From contig NZ_JASSYX010000001.1 of the NCBI RefSeq assembly GCF_030244015.1, forward strand, positions 310,001 through 374,000: a DNA stretch of 64,000 nt. Reading direction: 5' to 3'. Shown here piece after piece: positions 24,742-34,753 of this stretch; positions within the stretch are counted from its first letter, which is position 1; each line of letters begins with the position of its first letter. Position numbers and translations under genes: made by a program. A model generated the notes under the pieces. It did not search any database and had not been told where the DNA came from. It saw only the letters and a list, made by a program, of their open reading frames with translations. Origin of the DNA: Pedobacter ginsengisoli. Its GTDB lineage: Bacteria > Bacteroidota > Bacteroidia > Sphingobacteriales > Sphingobacteriaceae.

Positions 24742-25917
24742 ATGAAATCAATATATAAAGTAATAAGCCTCATTTGTTTGGGAACCGTATTGGTCTCCTG
24801 CGGTCAGGATACACAAAAGAAAGTGACTGAGGAAGAAAAGAAGGAAGAGGCGCATGAACAGCATGATGATGGTGTAGAACTGACCGAAAAGCAATTTCAG
24901 GTGGCTAATATAGAACTGGGTATGGTGCAAATGAAATCCCTGAGCGGCACCGTGAAGGTAAACGGTGTACTGGATCTTCCCCCGCAAAGCCTGGTGTCTA
25001 TTTCTGCACCTTTTGAAGGGACCGTGAAAAGTACGGAAATGCTGCAGGGCATGAAAGTTAAAAAAGGACAGCCCGTGGTCGTACTCCAGCATCCTGATTA
25101 CATCCAGGTACAGCAGGATTACCTGGATTACAAAAGCCAGCTCGAATTTTTGCGGCTGGAGTATGAGCGTCAGCAGGAATTGGCTGCAGATCTTGTAAAT
25201 GCTAAAAAAACTCTGCAGCGGGCCAAAAGTGAGTACGTTAGTATGCAAGCCAGGGTAGCAGGTTTACGGTCCAGGCTTGGATTGATGAACATTGACATGG
25301 CGGCGCTGGAAAAGGGGAAACTGCAAAGTACCCTTACACTTTATTCACCGATATCGGGATATGTGACCCAGGTCAATACCAATATCGGAGCTTACGCAAA
25401 CCCTTCTGATGTACTGTTTAAAATAGCCAATACAGATCATTTGCATGCCGAGCTTACGGTGTATGAAAGGGATGTTCCTAAACTTAAGATTGGTCAGAAG
25501 GTAAGGTTTACCCTGGCCAATGAAACCAGGGAGCGCATGGCCACTATTTATCTGGTAGGACGGGAGATCAGTAATGAACGGACGGTTCAGGTCCATTGCC
25601 ATCTTGACCAGGAAGACGGACAGCTGCTGCCGGGAATGTACCTTCAGGCCTTGGTCGAGGGTGGCAGCAAGCTGGTGGCGGCACTTCCCGAGAAAGCAAT
25701 CGTCGAGTTTGAAGGGCAGAAATACATTTTTGTACAAGAGGGGCAATTGCATTTTGAGATGCTGAAAGTGGGCACAGGTGTTGCCGAACTTGGGTTTGTT
25801 GCTGTTGAACTGCCGGAAAATTTTGACAGGGAAAATAAAAAGGTAGTGGTAAACGGGGCCTATGATTTACTGAGTAAAGCAAAAAACAGCGAGGAAGGGG
25901 AAGGACATGGCCATTAA
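24742..25917 (+). CDS. Periplasmic adaptor (membrane fusion) subunit, CusB/CzcB-like lipoprotein
   Basis: 391 residues. Lipoprotein signal ending LVSC (Cys ~20), a charged His-containing linker (KKEEAHEQHDDGVEL), a lipoyl-like half motif (VSISAPFEGTVKSTEMLQGMKVKKGQ), a helical hairpin (~130-175) and a second half motif (LYSPISGYVTQVNTNIGAYANPS in part). The C-terminus is His-rich (GEGHGH). It links the RND pump to the outer membrane channel. It starts 10 bp after the pump gene, so it is in the same operon. Confidence 0.92.
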   Translation: MKSIYKVISLICLGTVLVSCGQDTQKKVTEEEKKEEAHEQHDDGVELTEKQFQVANIELGMVQMKSLSGTVKVNGVLDLPPQSLVSISAPFEGTVKSTEMLQGMKVKKGQPVVVLQHPDYIQVQQDYLDYKSQLEFLRLEYERQQELAADLVNAKKTLQRAKSEYVSMQARVAGLRSRLGLMNIDMAALEKGKLQSTLTLYSPISGYVTQVNTNIGAYANPSDVLFKIANTDHLHAELTVYERDVPKLKIGQKVRFTLANETRERMATIYLVGREISNERTVQVHCHLDQEDGQLLPGMYLQALVEGGSKLVAALPEKAIVEFEGQKYIFVQEGQLHFEMLKVGTGVAELGFVAVELPENFDRENKKVVVNGAYDLLSKAKNSEEGEGHGH

Positions 25918-25943
25918 TATAAATATATTGCTGAAATTGTAAT

Positions 25944-27905
25944 ATGAAACCAGAAAATCGACATCAGCATTGCTGTTCCGATGGTCACAATGCGCCTGGG
26001 CAGAAGGAGCATGTTCATGAGGATGATGGGCACAGTCATGTAGCCGCAGGGCCACAGAACTGGCTGGGCCATTGGCCCTTACTGACTGCGCTCGTCATCA
26101 TTATGGTCATGATGCTGCTCGAATATGCGTTCCATTTTTGTTTCAGTACCTTATTGCAGCTGGGCATTTATATACCTGCTTATTTGCTGTCGGGATACAA
26201 CGTGCTGGGACTTGCATTCAGAAAAGCCCTGCGCCTTGATTTCTTCAATGAATTTTTTCTGATGAGCGTTGCCACGCTGGGCGCTTTTGCAATAGGCGCT
26301 TACAGCGAGGCAGTAGCGGTTATGGTTTTTTATTCGATAGGGGAATGGTTTCAGGATGCGGCGGTGAGCAATGCAAAGAGAAGTATAAAAGCGCTGCTGG
26401 ACATCAGACCGGACAGTGTCAACGTACTGAGAGGCGGGCAGATCACCAATGTCAATCCTTCACAGGTACAAATAGGAGACGTGATCCAGGTCAAACCCGG
26501 TGAGAAAGTGGGGCTGGACGGTGAGCTGATCTCGGATAAGGCCATGTTCAATACGGCGGCTTTAACGGGTGAAAGCAGGCCGGATAATAAGACAAAGGGT
26601 GAAACCGTTCTCGCCGGCATGATCAACCTGAACCAGCTTGCCGAGATTCGGGTGAAGGCTTTGTTCAAAGACAGCAAGCTGAGCAGGATCCTGGAAATGG
26701 TACAGGATGCTACAACCAGAAAATCCCGGACGCAGCTGTTCATTTCACGCTTTGCGAAAGTTTATACACCAATTGTTTTTCTGCTGGCGGTATTGGTTGT
26801 GGGCCTGCCTTATCTGTTGGTCACTGACTATGTATTCAGTGACTGGCTGTACAGGGGGCTGGTATTTTTGGTGATCAGTTGCCCCTGTGCCCTGGTGGTA
26901 TCGATTCCCCTGGGCTATTTTGGCGGGATTGGGCTGGCATCCAAAAACGGTATCCTGTTTAAAGGTGCTAATTTCCTTGATGTGATGACCAAAGTCGACA
27001 TGGTGGTGATGGACAAAACAGGCACGCTGACCAAAGGGGTATTTAACGTTCAGAAAGTGGTGGGGTATAACTTTGATGAAAGAGAGCTCCTGACGCTCGC
27101 AGCCACTTTGGAAAGTAAATCTACACATCCGGTTGCGCTGGCCATAGTCCGCTATGCAGCGGATTTAAAACTCATGAATGCCGCTGATGTGGAAGAAATA
27201 GCGGGGCATGGTCTGAAGGGAATGGTGGATGACAGAATGGTTCTGGCTGGCAATACCAGGCTGCTGAAGAAATTTAACATCGGTTATGATCCGGATCTTG
27301 ACAGCGACGCTGGTACCATAGTAGCGCTGGTTGTGGACAACAGGTATGCGGGATACATCAGCATCGCAGATGAGCTCAAAGCCGATGCGAAACAGGCAAT
27401 CACTGATCTGCATGCGCTGAATATTCAAACGGTGATGCTGAGCGGTGATAAGCAAAGTGTAGTAGATAACATAGCCGGGCTGCTGGGCATGGATAAGGCA
27501 TTTGGCGACCTTCTTCCGGAAGATAAGGTGGCAAAGGTAGAGGCACTGAAGCAGGAAGGAAGACGCCTGGCTTTTGTCGGAGACGGTGTAAATGACGCTC
27601 CGGTCGTGGCATTGGCCGACGCGGGAATTGCCATGGGCGGGCTGGGTAGCGATGCCACTATTGAAACTGCCGATATTGTGATCCAAAATGATCAGCCTTC
27701 AAAAATTGTAACGGCCATCAGGATTGGTAAGATCACCAGGAATGTGGTATGGCAGAACATCATCCTTGCGATGACCATAAAAGTTATTGTACTGGTTTTG
27801 GGTGCCGGAGGGGTGGCAACTCTTTGGGAAGCCGTCATCGCTGACGTGGGCGTTGCGTTGCTCGCCATTCTGAATGCGGTCCGGATCCAAAGAATCAGAT
27901 TGTGA
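25944..27905 (+). CDS. Heavy-metal P1B-type ATPase (Zn/Cd/Co-type)
   Basis: 653 residues. The N-terminus is a His-rich tail (HQHCCSDGHNAPGQKEHVHE) rather than a ferredoxin-like HMA domain. Key motifs are TGES (~210), CPC in SCPCALVVS (Cys313-Cys315), DKTGTLT with the phosphorylated Asp357, HP locus STHPVALAI and GDGVNDAP near 550. The CPC motif with SxPLGYFGGIG and the last helix ending AILNAVRIQR suggest the zinc/cadmium subgroup, not copper. It moves cytosolic metal to the periplasm, where the RND pump could take over. It starts 26 bp after the adaptor. Confidence 0.92.
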   Translation: MKPENRHQHCCSDGHNAPGQKEHVHEDDGHSHVAAGPQNWLGHWPLLTALVIIMVMMLLEYAFHFCFSTLLQLGIYIPAYLLSGYNVLGLAFRKALRLDFFNEFFLMSVATLGAFAIGAYSEAVAVMVFYSIGEWFQDAAVSNAKRSIKALLDIRPDSVNVLRGGQITNVNPSQVQIGDVIQVKPGEKVGLDGELISDKAMFNTAALTGESRPDNKTKGETVLAGMINLNQLAEIRVKALFKDSKLSRILEMVQDATTRKSRTQLFISRFAKVYTPIVFLLAVLVVGLPYLLVTDYVFSDWLYRGLVFLVISCPCALVVSIPLGYFGGIGLASKNGILFKGANFLDVMTKVDMVVMDKTGTLTKGVFNVQKVVGYNFDERELLTLAATLESKSTHPVALAIVRYAADLKLMNAADVEEIAGHGLKGMVDDRMVLAGNTRLLKKFNIGYDPDLDSDAGTIVALVVDNRYAGYISIADELKADAKQAITDLHALNIQTVMLSGDKQSVVDNIAGLLGMDKAFGDLLPEDKVAKVEALKQEGRRLAFVGDGVNDAPVVALADAGIAMGGLGSDATIETADIVIQNDQPSKIVTAIRIGKITRNVVWQNIILAMTIKVIVLVLGAGGVATLWEAVIADVGVALLAILNAVRIQRIRL

Positions 27906-27978
27906 TTTTCTAATCTGGCTTTTCTGGTTTCTTTGAATGCAGCCGGTTTTGTGATTAAAAATTACGCAAAGGTTTGCT

Positions 27979-28010
27979 TTGTCTCTTAAAGGGGCTTTTT
28001 TGCTATTTTG
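27979..28010 (+). promoter_or_regulatory. Candidate promoter of the DUF1553 cluster
   Basis: TTG (27979-27981) and TATTTTG (28004-28010), 22 nt apart. This is one base short of the consensus -7 element. It is the best match in the 205-bp gap before the gene at 28111. Confidence 0.3.
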
Positions 28011-28110
28011 AGTGGTTGATGTTAAAAATTTTAAGCTGATCCTTAGGTTTTTATATAAAAAATTTAGTAAGTTACATCAACACATTGAAGCCAGATATAG
28101 TAATGTCCTT

Positions 28111-30846
28111 ATGAAATTCTTTCGCAACAAGAAGCTAATTGTTTTGCTCGTCCTTTTTTTTGTGGTCATCCTGTGCTCGCTGCTGATGTCCTATGATAAA
28201 GCTGTAGACTTTAATACTGAGGTCAAACCGATCATCAATAAGAAATGTATTTCCTGCCATGGTGGTGTCAAGAAACAGGCAGGGTTTAGTCTGCTTTTTC
28301 ATGAAGAAGCGCTTGCGGCTACCAAAAGCGGCAAGCCTGCAATCATTCCTGGCGACCCCGATGGGAGTGAATTTATCAAAAGACTGGAAAGCAAAGATCC
28401 GGAAGAGCGCATGCCGTATAAGCACGATGCGCTGAGCAGCGGGGAAATCGATATTTTTAAACGCTGGATAAAACAGGGTGCCAAATGGGGCGATCACTGG
28501 GCTTATCTTCCAGTTAAGGAAGTCGGGGTGCCAAACGACGGTGATGGCTGGGCTAAAAATAACATAGACAGGTTTATCTTTGAGAAACTGGAGGAAAATG
28601 ACCTTAAACCTTCAGAGATGGCAGATAAGGCCACCTTGTTGCGAAGGGCGAGCCTGGACCTGATTGGGATGACAGCACCGGAAAAATTATCAAAACAATA
28701 CCTGACTGCCAAAGACAATGACAAAGCTTATGAGGTTTTGGTGGATTCTTTGCTGGCCTCTCCGCGTTTTGGGGAAAAATGGGCGTCGATGTGGCTGGAC
28801 ATTGCACGTTACGCAGATACGAAAGGGTATGAATCTGATGGTGGCAGAAACATATGGCAGTACAGGGACTGGGTGATCAGGGCATTTAACGCGGATATGC
28901 CTTACAACCGTTTCATTACTGAACAGATAGCAGGAGATTTTTTGCCTGATGCTACAGATGAGCAATACATTGCGACCGCCTTCCACCGCAATGCGATGAG
29001 CAATGATGAAGGCGGAACAAATAACGAAGAATTTAGGGTGGCCGCAGTGCTGGACCGGGTAAATACGACATGGGAGGGATTGCTGAGTACTACATTTGCC
29101 TGTGTACAGTGTCATAGCCATCCCTATGACCCATTTAAGCATGATGAATTCTATAAGTTCATGGCTTATTTCAACAATACCAGGGATGAAGATATTCAGT
29201 CGGAATACCCTTTGCTGAGGCAGTACGATGAGGCTTCTGCTAAGAAACTCGACTCCCTGACCACCTGGCTGAAGGAAAATGTTTCCCTGCAGCAATCCAA
29301 AGAGATCTATAAATTCCTGAAGACCGGACAGCCTGTTATCAATTCGACCACTGCTGATAGCCTGAAGAACGCCGTCATTGGAAATAACAATATTGCCTTA
29401 TTTTTCAAGAACAATGCGGTCGCAAGGATTTCCGGGGTCGATCTCAATAACGTGAATCAGCTGATTTACAGGTACGCTAGCGGCAAAGCCGGAGGGACCA
29501 TGCAATTGCACATGGACAGGCCTGACGGACCTTTGCTGGCCAGCTGGAAAGTCCCGGAGGGACCTGGATACCGGAATCTGCCGGTCGGGCTGAAAGTGCA
29601 GCAAGGTATTCACGATGTATACCTGAGGTACCAGAATCCAACTGCAGCAAACAAAGATGAGGTAGTGGTTTATTTTGACTGGTTCAGGTTTGGAACACAG
29701 TTTCCCGGAACCGGAAAAACCGGTTATGAGGAAAACAAGGAACGGTTCTGGACTTTGCTGAACAGCAACCCGCAAGCATTGCCGGTCATGGTAGAAAATC
29801 CGGCAAACAGGTCCCGGAAAACGTTTGTATTTAAGCGCGGCGCATGGACAACCCCTGGCGCAGAGGTGGGAGCAGGGGTGCCTAAGTCACTGGCATATGC
29901 CATGCCCGCAGGTGCACCTAAAAACCGCGTAGGCCTGGCCATGTGGCTCACTGATAAACGCAATCCGCTTTTGTCAAGAACCATAGTGAACCGTCTTTGG
30001 GAGCAGCTTTTTGGAACAGGGATAGTAGAGACCCTCGAAGATATGGGTACACAGGGCATGAACCCTACACACCAGCAATTGCTCGACCATCTGTCATGGC
30101 AATTGATGAATGATTATAAATGGAGCCTCAAAAGACTGGTCAAGGAGATGGTCATGAGTGCGACCTACCGGCAGGATTCCAAAGTTTCGGAGGAAATGAA
30201 AAAGAAAGACCTGTTTAATAAGTTCTATGCGCGGGCACCAAGGATCAGGCTAAGCGCCGAGCAACTGCGTGACCAGCATCTTTCTGTATGCGGTATGCTC
30301 AGTGCGAAAATGTATGGTGCGGGTGTAATGCCCTGGCAGCCTGAGGGAATCTGGAATTCTCCGTACAACGGTGCCAGATGGAATACTTCTGCCGGCGAAG
30401 ACCAATACCGCAGGGCTGTTTATACGTATTGGAAAAGGACTGCTCCTTATCCTTCTATGGTTGCTTTTGATGGTGCGCAGCGGGTAGTTTGCAGTGCCAG
30501 GCGAATCCGGACGAATACCCCGCTGCAGGCACTGGTCACCCTAAATGACGAAGCTTATATCGACATGGCCCGGCATTTTGCCAGGCGGATGCAAAAAGAA
30601 GGAGGTAAACAGGTGGACGCGCAGATCGCCAAGGGTTACGAACTGATGATGTATAAGCCTATTGCCGGACCAAAACTGAAGATCCTGAACAAACTGTACC
30701 TGACGGCATTGAAAGACTATAAGGCCAATCCGGCCAAAATCACTGAAATCCTACCGGGAGATGGTGTAAAGGATGCCGGGGCCGCTGCAATGGTGGTCGT
30801 GGCCAATGCCATGATGAACCTGGATGAAGTAATCACGAAAAACTAA
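28111..30846 (+). CDS. Planctomycete-type cytochrome c / DUF1549 / DUF1553 protein
   Basis: 911 residues from ATG 28111. The frame also offers an earlier start at 28012, but 28111 gives a membrane anchor, KLIVLLVLFFVVILCSLLM. Domains: PSCyt1 with haem motif CISCH (Cys46, Cys49, His50), PSCyt2 (DUF1549, ~150-350, with a second CVQCH), a carbohydrate-binding-like insert (~430-550) and PSD1 (DUF1553, ~620-880). Function of the family is not established; it may be a periplasmic redox enzyme on sugars. The gene leads a four-gene cluster. Confidence 0.88.
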   Translation: MKFFRNKKLIVLLVLFFVVILCSLLMSYDKAVDFNTEVKPIINKKCISCHGGVKKQAGFSLLFHEEALAATKSGKPAIIPGDPDGSEFIKRLESKDPEERMPYKHDALSSGEIDIFKRWIKQGAKWGDHWAYLPVKEVGVPNDGDGWAKNNIDRFIFEKLEENDLKPSEMADKATLLRRASLDLIGMTAPEKLSKQYLTAKDNDKAYEVLVDSLLASPRFGEKWASMWLDIARYADTKGYESDGGRNIWQYRDWVIRAFNADMPYNRFITEQIAGDFLPDATDEQYIATAFHRNAMSNDEGGTNNEEFRVAAVLDRVNTTWEGLLSTTFACVQCHSHPYDPFKHDEFYKFMAYFNNTRDEDIQSEYPLLRQYDEASAKKLDSLTTWLKENVSLQQSKEIYKFLKTGQPVINSTTADSLKNAVIGNNNIALFFKNNAVARISGVDLNNVNQLIYRYASGKAGGTMQLHMDRPDGPLLASWKVPEGPGYRNLPVGLKVQQGIHDVYLRYQNPTAANKDEVVVYFDWFRFGTQFPGTGKTGYEENKERFWTLLNSNPQALPVMVENPANRSRKTFVFKRGAWTTPGAEVGAGVPKSLAYAMPAGAPKNRVGLAMWLTDKRNPLLSRTIVNRLWEQLFGTGIVETLEDMGTQGMNPTHQQLLDHLSWQLMNDYKWSLKRLVKEMVMSATYRQDSKVSEEMKKKDLFNKFYARAPRIRLSAEQLRDQHLSVCGMLSAKMYGAGVMPWQPEGIWNSPYNGARWNTSAGEDQYRRAVYTYWKRTAPYPSMVAFDGAQRVVCSARRIRTNTPLQALVTLNDEAYIDMARHFARRMQKEGGKQVDAQIAKGYELMMYKPIAGPKLKILNKLYLTALKDYKANPAKITEILPGDGVKDAGAAAMVVVANAMMNLDEVITKN

Positions 30847-30852
30847 ATTGAG

Positions 30853-32361
30853 ATGACCAGAGACGAATTAAATGCACACCGGTTGATAAAAGAAGCTCAG
30901 GAAACGCAATTGAGGTCATTTACACGCAGGCATTTTTTAAAAGAGAGCGCCATGGGACTCGGCGCACTGGCAATGGGTTCATTGCTTGGCGGCTGTAATT
31001 TCGGTTCCAAAAGCAGTAACCCGGTACTTTATGATCCTGCCCACCCGCTATTGCCAAAGTCACCTCCTTTTTTAGGAAAGGCTAAAAGTGTGATTTACCT
31101 GCATATGGCTGGCGCACCCTCTCAACTGGAGCTGTTTGATTACAAACCTGAACTGATGAAAATGGACGGGCAGGATTGTCCGCAGTCCTTGCTTGCCGGG
31201 AAGAAATTTGCCTTCATTACCGGTGTGCCTAAAATGCTTGGGCCACAGGCCAGTTTTGCACAACATGGACAGAGCAGGGCCTGGGTCAGTGAAAATTTGC
31301 CGCACTTTTCGACTATGGTCGATGATGTAAGTTTTCTGAAGGCCGTATCAACGGACCAGTTTAACCATGCACCGGCGCAATTGCTGATCCATACGGGCAG
31401 CCCTCGTCTGGGACGGCCGAGCATGGGCAGCTGGGCAACTTATGGCCTGGGTACTGAAAACCAGAACCTGCCGGGATTTGTGGTGCTGACCAGCGGCGGC
31501 AGTTTTCCGGATGCAGGCAAGAGCATTTGGGGAAGCGGATTTCTGCCCTCTGTGTACCAGGGCGTACAATGCAGAAGTGAAGGAGATCCTGTCTTGTTCA
31601 TCAAAGACCCGAACGGCATGAGCCGTGACCTGCGTAAAGCCTCTATCGATGCCATCAATGCTTCCAATGAACAGGAATATGCCAACTATAACGATCCTGA
31701 GATCTTGTCGCGTGTCGCACAATATGAAATGGCCTACCGCATGCAGATCTCTGCGCCGGAGGTCATGAATATCAATGATGAACCTCAGTATATCCATGAA
31801 ATGTATGGAACGCAACCTGGCAAAGCTTGCTTTGCCAACAACGTTTTGCTTGCCCGTAAACTGGTCGAAAAAGGAGTGCGGTACGTGCAGCTATTTGACT
31901 GGGGATGGGATGCCCATGGTGACGGGCCGAACAATTCCCTGAATATCGGCCTGAAAAATAAATGCAGGAGTATTGATAAACCGATAACTGCTTTATTGCT
32001 GGATCTCAAACAGCGCGGTTTACTGGAGGAGACATTGGTCGTCTGGGGCGGTGAATTTGGCCGAACCCCGATGATGGAAAACAGGAATGGTGTGCAAAAT
32101 CCTTATAACGGAAGGGATCACCATACCGACGCCTTTACCATCTGGATGGCCGGAGGCGGTATCAAAAAAGGATATACGCACGGTGAGACCGATGAGATCG
32201 GCTATTCAGGTATCAGCGGTAAAGTTGATGCTTTTGATATTCAGGCCACGATATTAAACCAGCTTGGTTTTGATCATGAACAATTTACTTATCCTTTCCA
32301 GGGCAGGCCATTCCGGCTCACTGATGTGGCAGGGAAAGTGATCCATGATATTGTCGCCTAA
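30853..32361 (+). CDS. DUF1501 domain protein (Tat-exported)
   Basis: 502 residues. The N-terminus has a Tat-like motif (TRRHFLKESAMGLGALAMG) with a Cys after it (LLGGC), so it may be a Tat-exported lipoprotein. The body is DUF1501, an alkaline-phosphatase/sulfatase-related fold, with landmarks YLHMAGAPSQLELFDYKP, FVVLTSGG, VQLFDWGWDAHG and VVWGGEFGRTPM. It follows the DUF1553 gene by 6 bp, the standard pairing of these two families. Confidence 0.9.
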   Translation: MTRDELNAHRLIKEAQETQLRSFTRRHFLKESAMGLGALAMGSLLGGCNFGSKSSNPVLYDPAHPLLPKSPPFLGKAKSVIYLHMAGAPSQLELFDYKPELMKMDGQDCPQSLLAGKKFAFITGVPKMLGPQASFAQHGQSRAWVSENLPHFSTMVDDVSFLKAVSTDQFNHAPAQLLIHTGSPRLGRPSMGSWATYGLGTENQNLPGFVVLTSGGSFPDAGKSIWGSGFLPSVYQGVQCRSEGDPVLFIKDPNGMSRDLRKASIDAINASNEQEYANYNDPEILSRVAQYEMAYRMQISAPEVMNINDEPQYIHEMYGTQPGKACFANNVLLARKLVEKGVRYVQLFDWGWDAHGDGPNNSLNIGLKNKCRSIDKPITALLLDLKQRGLLEETLVVWGGEFGRTPMMENRNGVQNPYNGRDHHTDAFTIWMAGGGIKKGYTHGETDEIGYSGISGKVDAFDIQATILNQLGFDHEQFTYPFQGRPFRLTDVAGKVIHDIVA

Positions 32362-32397
32362 TTAATTTGAACCCGGGGAATTTTACTGCAATTATAA

Positions 32398-33333
32398 ATG
32401 CACCAAAACAGAAGACATTTTTTAAAAACTACAGCCGGCGCAACTGCGGCCGGGCTATTGGCACCTTTAGGCGAAATGGCCGCACGTGAAATTAAACCGG
32501 TAAGCGCAAAAGCGGGTTATGAATTGTTATTCATGGCGACCGACTGGGGCTTTAAAGGTACACAAGACGACTTTTGTGCTGCGGCAAAAAAAGAGGGATA
32601 TGAAGGTATCGAGGTCTGGTGGCCTGATAATGCCAAAGCACAGGAGAATTTGTTTGCCGCTTTAAAGAAGTATGGCCTGCAGGTGGGTTTCCTCTGCGCG
32701 GGCAGCCAAACTGATGCAACAGCACACCTGGTTGCTTTTAAGAAAAACCTGGACGCCGCCACTGGCAATGCCTTTCAGAAACCGCTTTACATCAACTGCC
32801 ATTCAGGTAAAGACTACTTTAGCTACGAGGAGAATAAACTTTTTATAGACTATACGACAAAGAAAAGCCTGGAAACAGGCATCCCCGTTTATCATGAGAC
32901 CCATCGCGGGCGGATGCTTTATTCGGCGGCAGTAGCAAGACAGTTCCTAGAGAAGAATCCCGCTTTGCGGCTCACACTGGATATCTCTCACTGGTGTGTG
33001 GTCCATGAAAGCCTGCTGACTGATCAACAGGAAACGGTTGATCTTGCGCTGGAAAGGGTTGGTCATATCCACTCCAGAATAGGCCATCAGCAAGGCGCCC
33101 AGGTCAATGACCCACGGGCTCCCGAATGGGAGCCTGCTGTAAAAGCACACCTTGCCTGGTGGGATAAAATAATTGAGCGGAAAAAAATGAAAGGCGAGCG
33201 CATCACCATTCTGACAGAATTTGGTCCGCCGGACTACCTGCAAACTCTGCCTTATACACGTCAGCCGGTAGCAGACCAGTGGGCAATAAATGTTTATATG
33301 ATGAACCTGCTGCGTAAGCGCTATCAACTGTAA
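32398..33333 (+). CDS. Sugar phosphate isomerase/epimerase (Tat-exported TIM barrel)
   Basis: 311 residues. A Tat-like signal (RRHFLKTTAGATAAGLLAP) shows export. The AP-endonuclease-2-type TIM barrel has metal-ligand stretches ETHRGRM (~165), LDISHWCVVHE (~200) and ILTEFGPPDY near the end. Homologues act as isomerases, epimerases or 3-keto-sugar dehydratases. It lies 36 bp after the DUF1501 gene. Confidence 0.82.
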   Translation: MHQNRRHFLKTTAGATAAGLLAPLGEMAAREIKPVSAKAGYELLFMATDWGFKGTQDDFCAAAKKEGYEGIEVWWPDNAKAQENLFAALKKYGLQVGFLCAGSQTDATAHLVAFKKNLDAATGNAFQKPLYINCHSGKDYFSYEENKLFIDYTTKKSLETGIPVYHETHRGRMLYSAAVARQFLEKNPALRLTLDISHWCVVHESLLTDQQETVDLALERVGHIHSRIGHQQGAQVNDPRAPEWEPAVKAHLAWWDKIIERKKMKGERITILTEFGPPDYLQTLPYTRQPVADQWAINVYMMNLLRKRYQL

Positions 33334-33336
33334 GGA

Positions 33337-34746
33337 ATGACATTGTTATCAATACCCGATCTTATCGGCCGGTTCCATCCTGTCTTGGTGCATCTGCCTA
33401 TTGGCATTTTGTTACTGGCCTGCCTTTTTCAACTCCTGACCATAAATAGCAGGTACGCAGCATTGCGGGCCTCAGTACCTTTTGTTTATCTTCTGGGCGG
33501 GCTTGGTGCTGTTTTTTCTTCAATAACCGGCTATCTGTTGTCCCAAAGTGGAGATTACGATGGTGATATGGTTGGGTTACACCAGTGGCTGGGCATTAGT
33601 GTGTCCATTATTTCACTGGGGGTATACCTCATGTACCGAAAAAAAGTAAGAGAAGCTTTACTCAATTTGACCGCAGTGGTTTTAATTGTTCTGATCACGC
33701 TGACAGGGCACTACGGCGGTTCGCTGACCCATGGTTCAGATTACATCACATCGGCATTAAATGATGAGGGGAAGGGAAAAGCCGCTGTTCCGCCTGTACC
33801 AAATGTACAGCAGGCCGTTGCTTATACGCACATGATCCAGCCGCTGCTGAAAAACCGCTGCTACAGCTGCCACGGAGCAGATAAACAGAAAGGAAAACTC
33901 CGCCTTGACACCAGGGAGTTTATTTTAAAAGGAGGAGAGGACGGTAAAGCGATACTGCCGGGCAGTGCTGAAGAAAGCGAGCTGATCAAAAGACTGCTGC
34001 TGCCTTCGTCCAACGAGGACCACATGCCACCTAAAGAAAAACCACAGCTTACACAGGAGGAAATACAACTGTTGACCTGGTGGATAACGGAAGGGGCAGA
34101 TTTTAATAAAAAAGTAGCGGAACTGAAGCAATCAGAGAAGATAAAGCCAGTATTGCTGAGCTTTCAGACCGGTGGGGCCAAAACCGCCGAAGCGCCGGGC
34201 GATGTCCCTGCTGAAGAAGTAACAAAAGCCGATGCAGCCCTGATCGCACAATTGAAACAAGCCGGTGTGGTGGTGATCCCTGTAAAAGGTAACAGCAATT
34301 ACCTGTCTGCCAGTTTTGTTACTGCAAAGGCGACACCTGAAATTTTGAAACTTCTGAGCGGATTAAAAAAGCAACTGGTATGGCTGAACATTTCTGGTGC
34401 CGGGCTTGATGACAAAGGGCTGAAAATGCTGTCAGGCTTAAATGCTGTGGTCCGCATCAACCTGAGCAATAATGCGGTAGCCGATCAGGGGATGGCATCC
34501 CTGAAAGAGTTGAAACATTTGCAATATGTTAATCTTGTTGCGACAAAAGTAACCGTTGCCGGCGTTGAACAGCTTAAGGATCTTGAGCGGCTGAATAGCC
34601 TTTACCTGTATCAATCGGCTGTGAATAAAAATGATGTGGGGCGGTTAAAAAAAATGTTCCCTAAAGTGAATCTGGATTTTGGTGGTTATATTGTGCCTAC
34701 ATTAGCTAAAGATACTACCGAAGTGAAACCTCCGGTTTCAAAATAA
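33337..34746 (+). CDS. Membrane-bound c-type cytochrome with DUF2231-like membrane domain and leucine-rich repeats
   Basis: 469 residues. The first ~130 residues contain four membrane segments with conserved His (GRFHPVLVHLPIGILLL). A PSCyt1 domain follows with haem motif CYSCH (Cys175, Cys178, His179) and HMPPKEKPQLT. The C-terminal third holds leucine-rich repeats (ELKHLQYVNLVATKVTVAGV and relatives, ~340-450). It could pass electrons from the periplasmic enzymes to the membrane. It starts 3 bp after the isomerase gene. Confidence 0.85.
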   Translation: MTLLSIPDLIGRFHPVLVHLPIGILLLACLFQLLTINSRYAALRASVPFVYLLGGLGAVFSSITGYLLSQSGDYDGDMVGLHQWLGISVSIISLGVYLMYRKKVREALLNLTAVVLIVLITLTGHYGGSLTHGSDYITSALNDEGKGKAAVPPVPNVQQAVAYTHMIQPLLKNRCYSCHGADKQKGKLRLDTREFILKGGEDGKAILPGSAEESELIKRLLLPSSNEDHMPPKEKPQLTQEEIQLLTWWITEGADFNKKVAELKQSEKIKPVLLSFQTGGAKTAEAPGDVPAEEVTKADAALIAQLKQAGVVVIPVKGNSNYLSASFVTAKATPEILKLLSGLKKQLVWLNISGAGLDDKGLKMLSGLNAVVRINLSNNAVADQGMASLKELKHLQYVNLVATKVTVAGVEQLKDLERLNSLYLYQSAVNKNDVGRLKKMFPKVNLDFGGYIVPTLAKDTTEVKPPVSK

Positions 34747-34753
34747 ACAGATC

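Noticed and set aside
28012..28110. Longer N-terminus of the DUF1553 protein
   Set aside because: A start at 28111 gives a normal membrane anchor; the added 33 residues are basic and unlike the family.
29503..29512. Another TTGCACA half-site
   Set aside because: It is inside a coding sequence, lacks the second arm and has no promoter near it.
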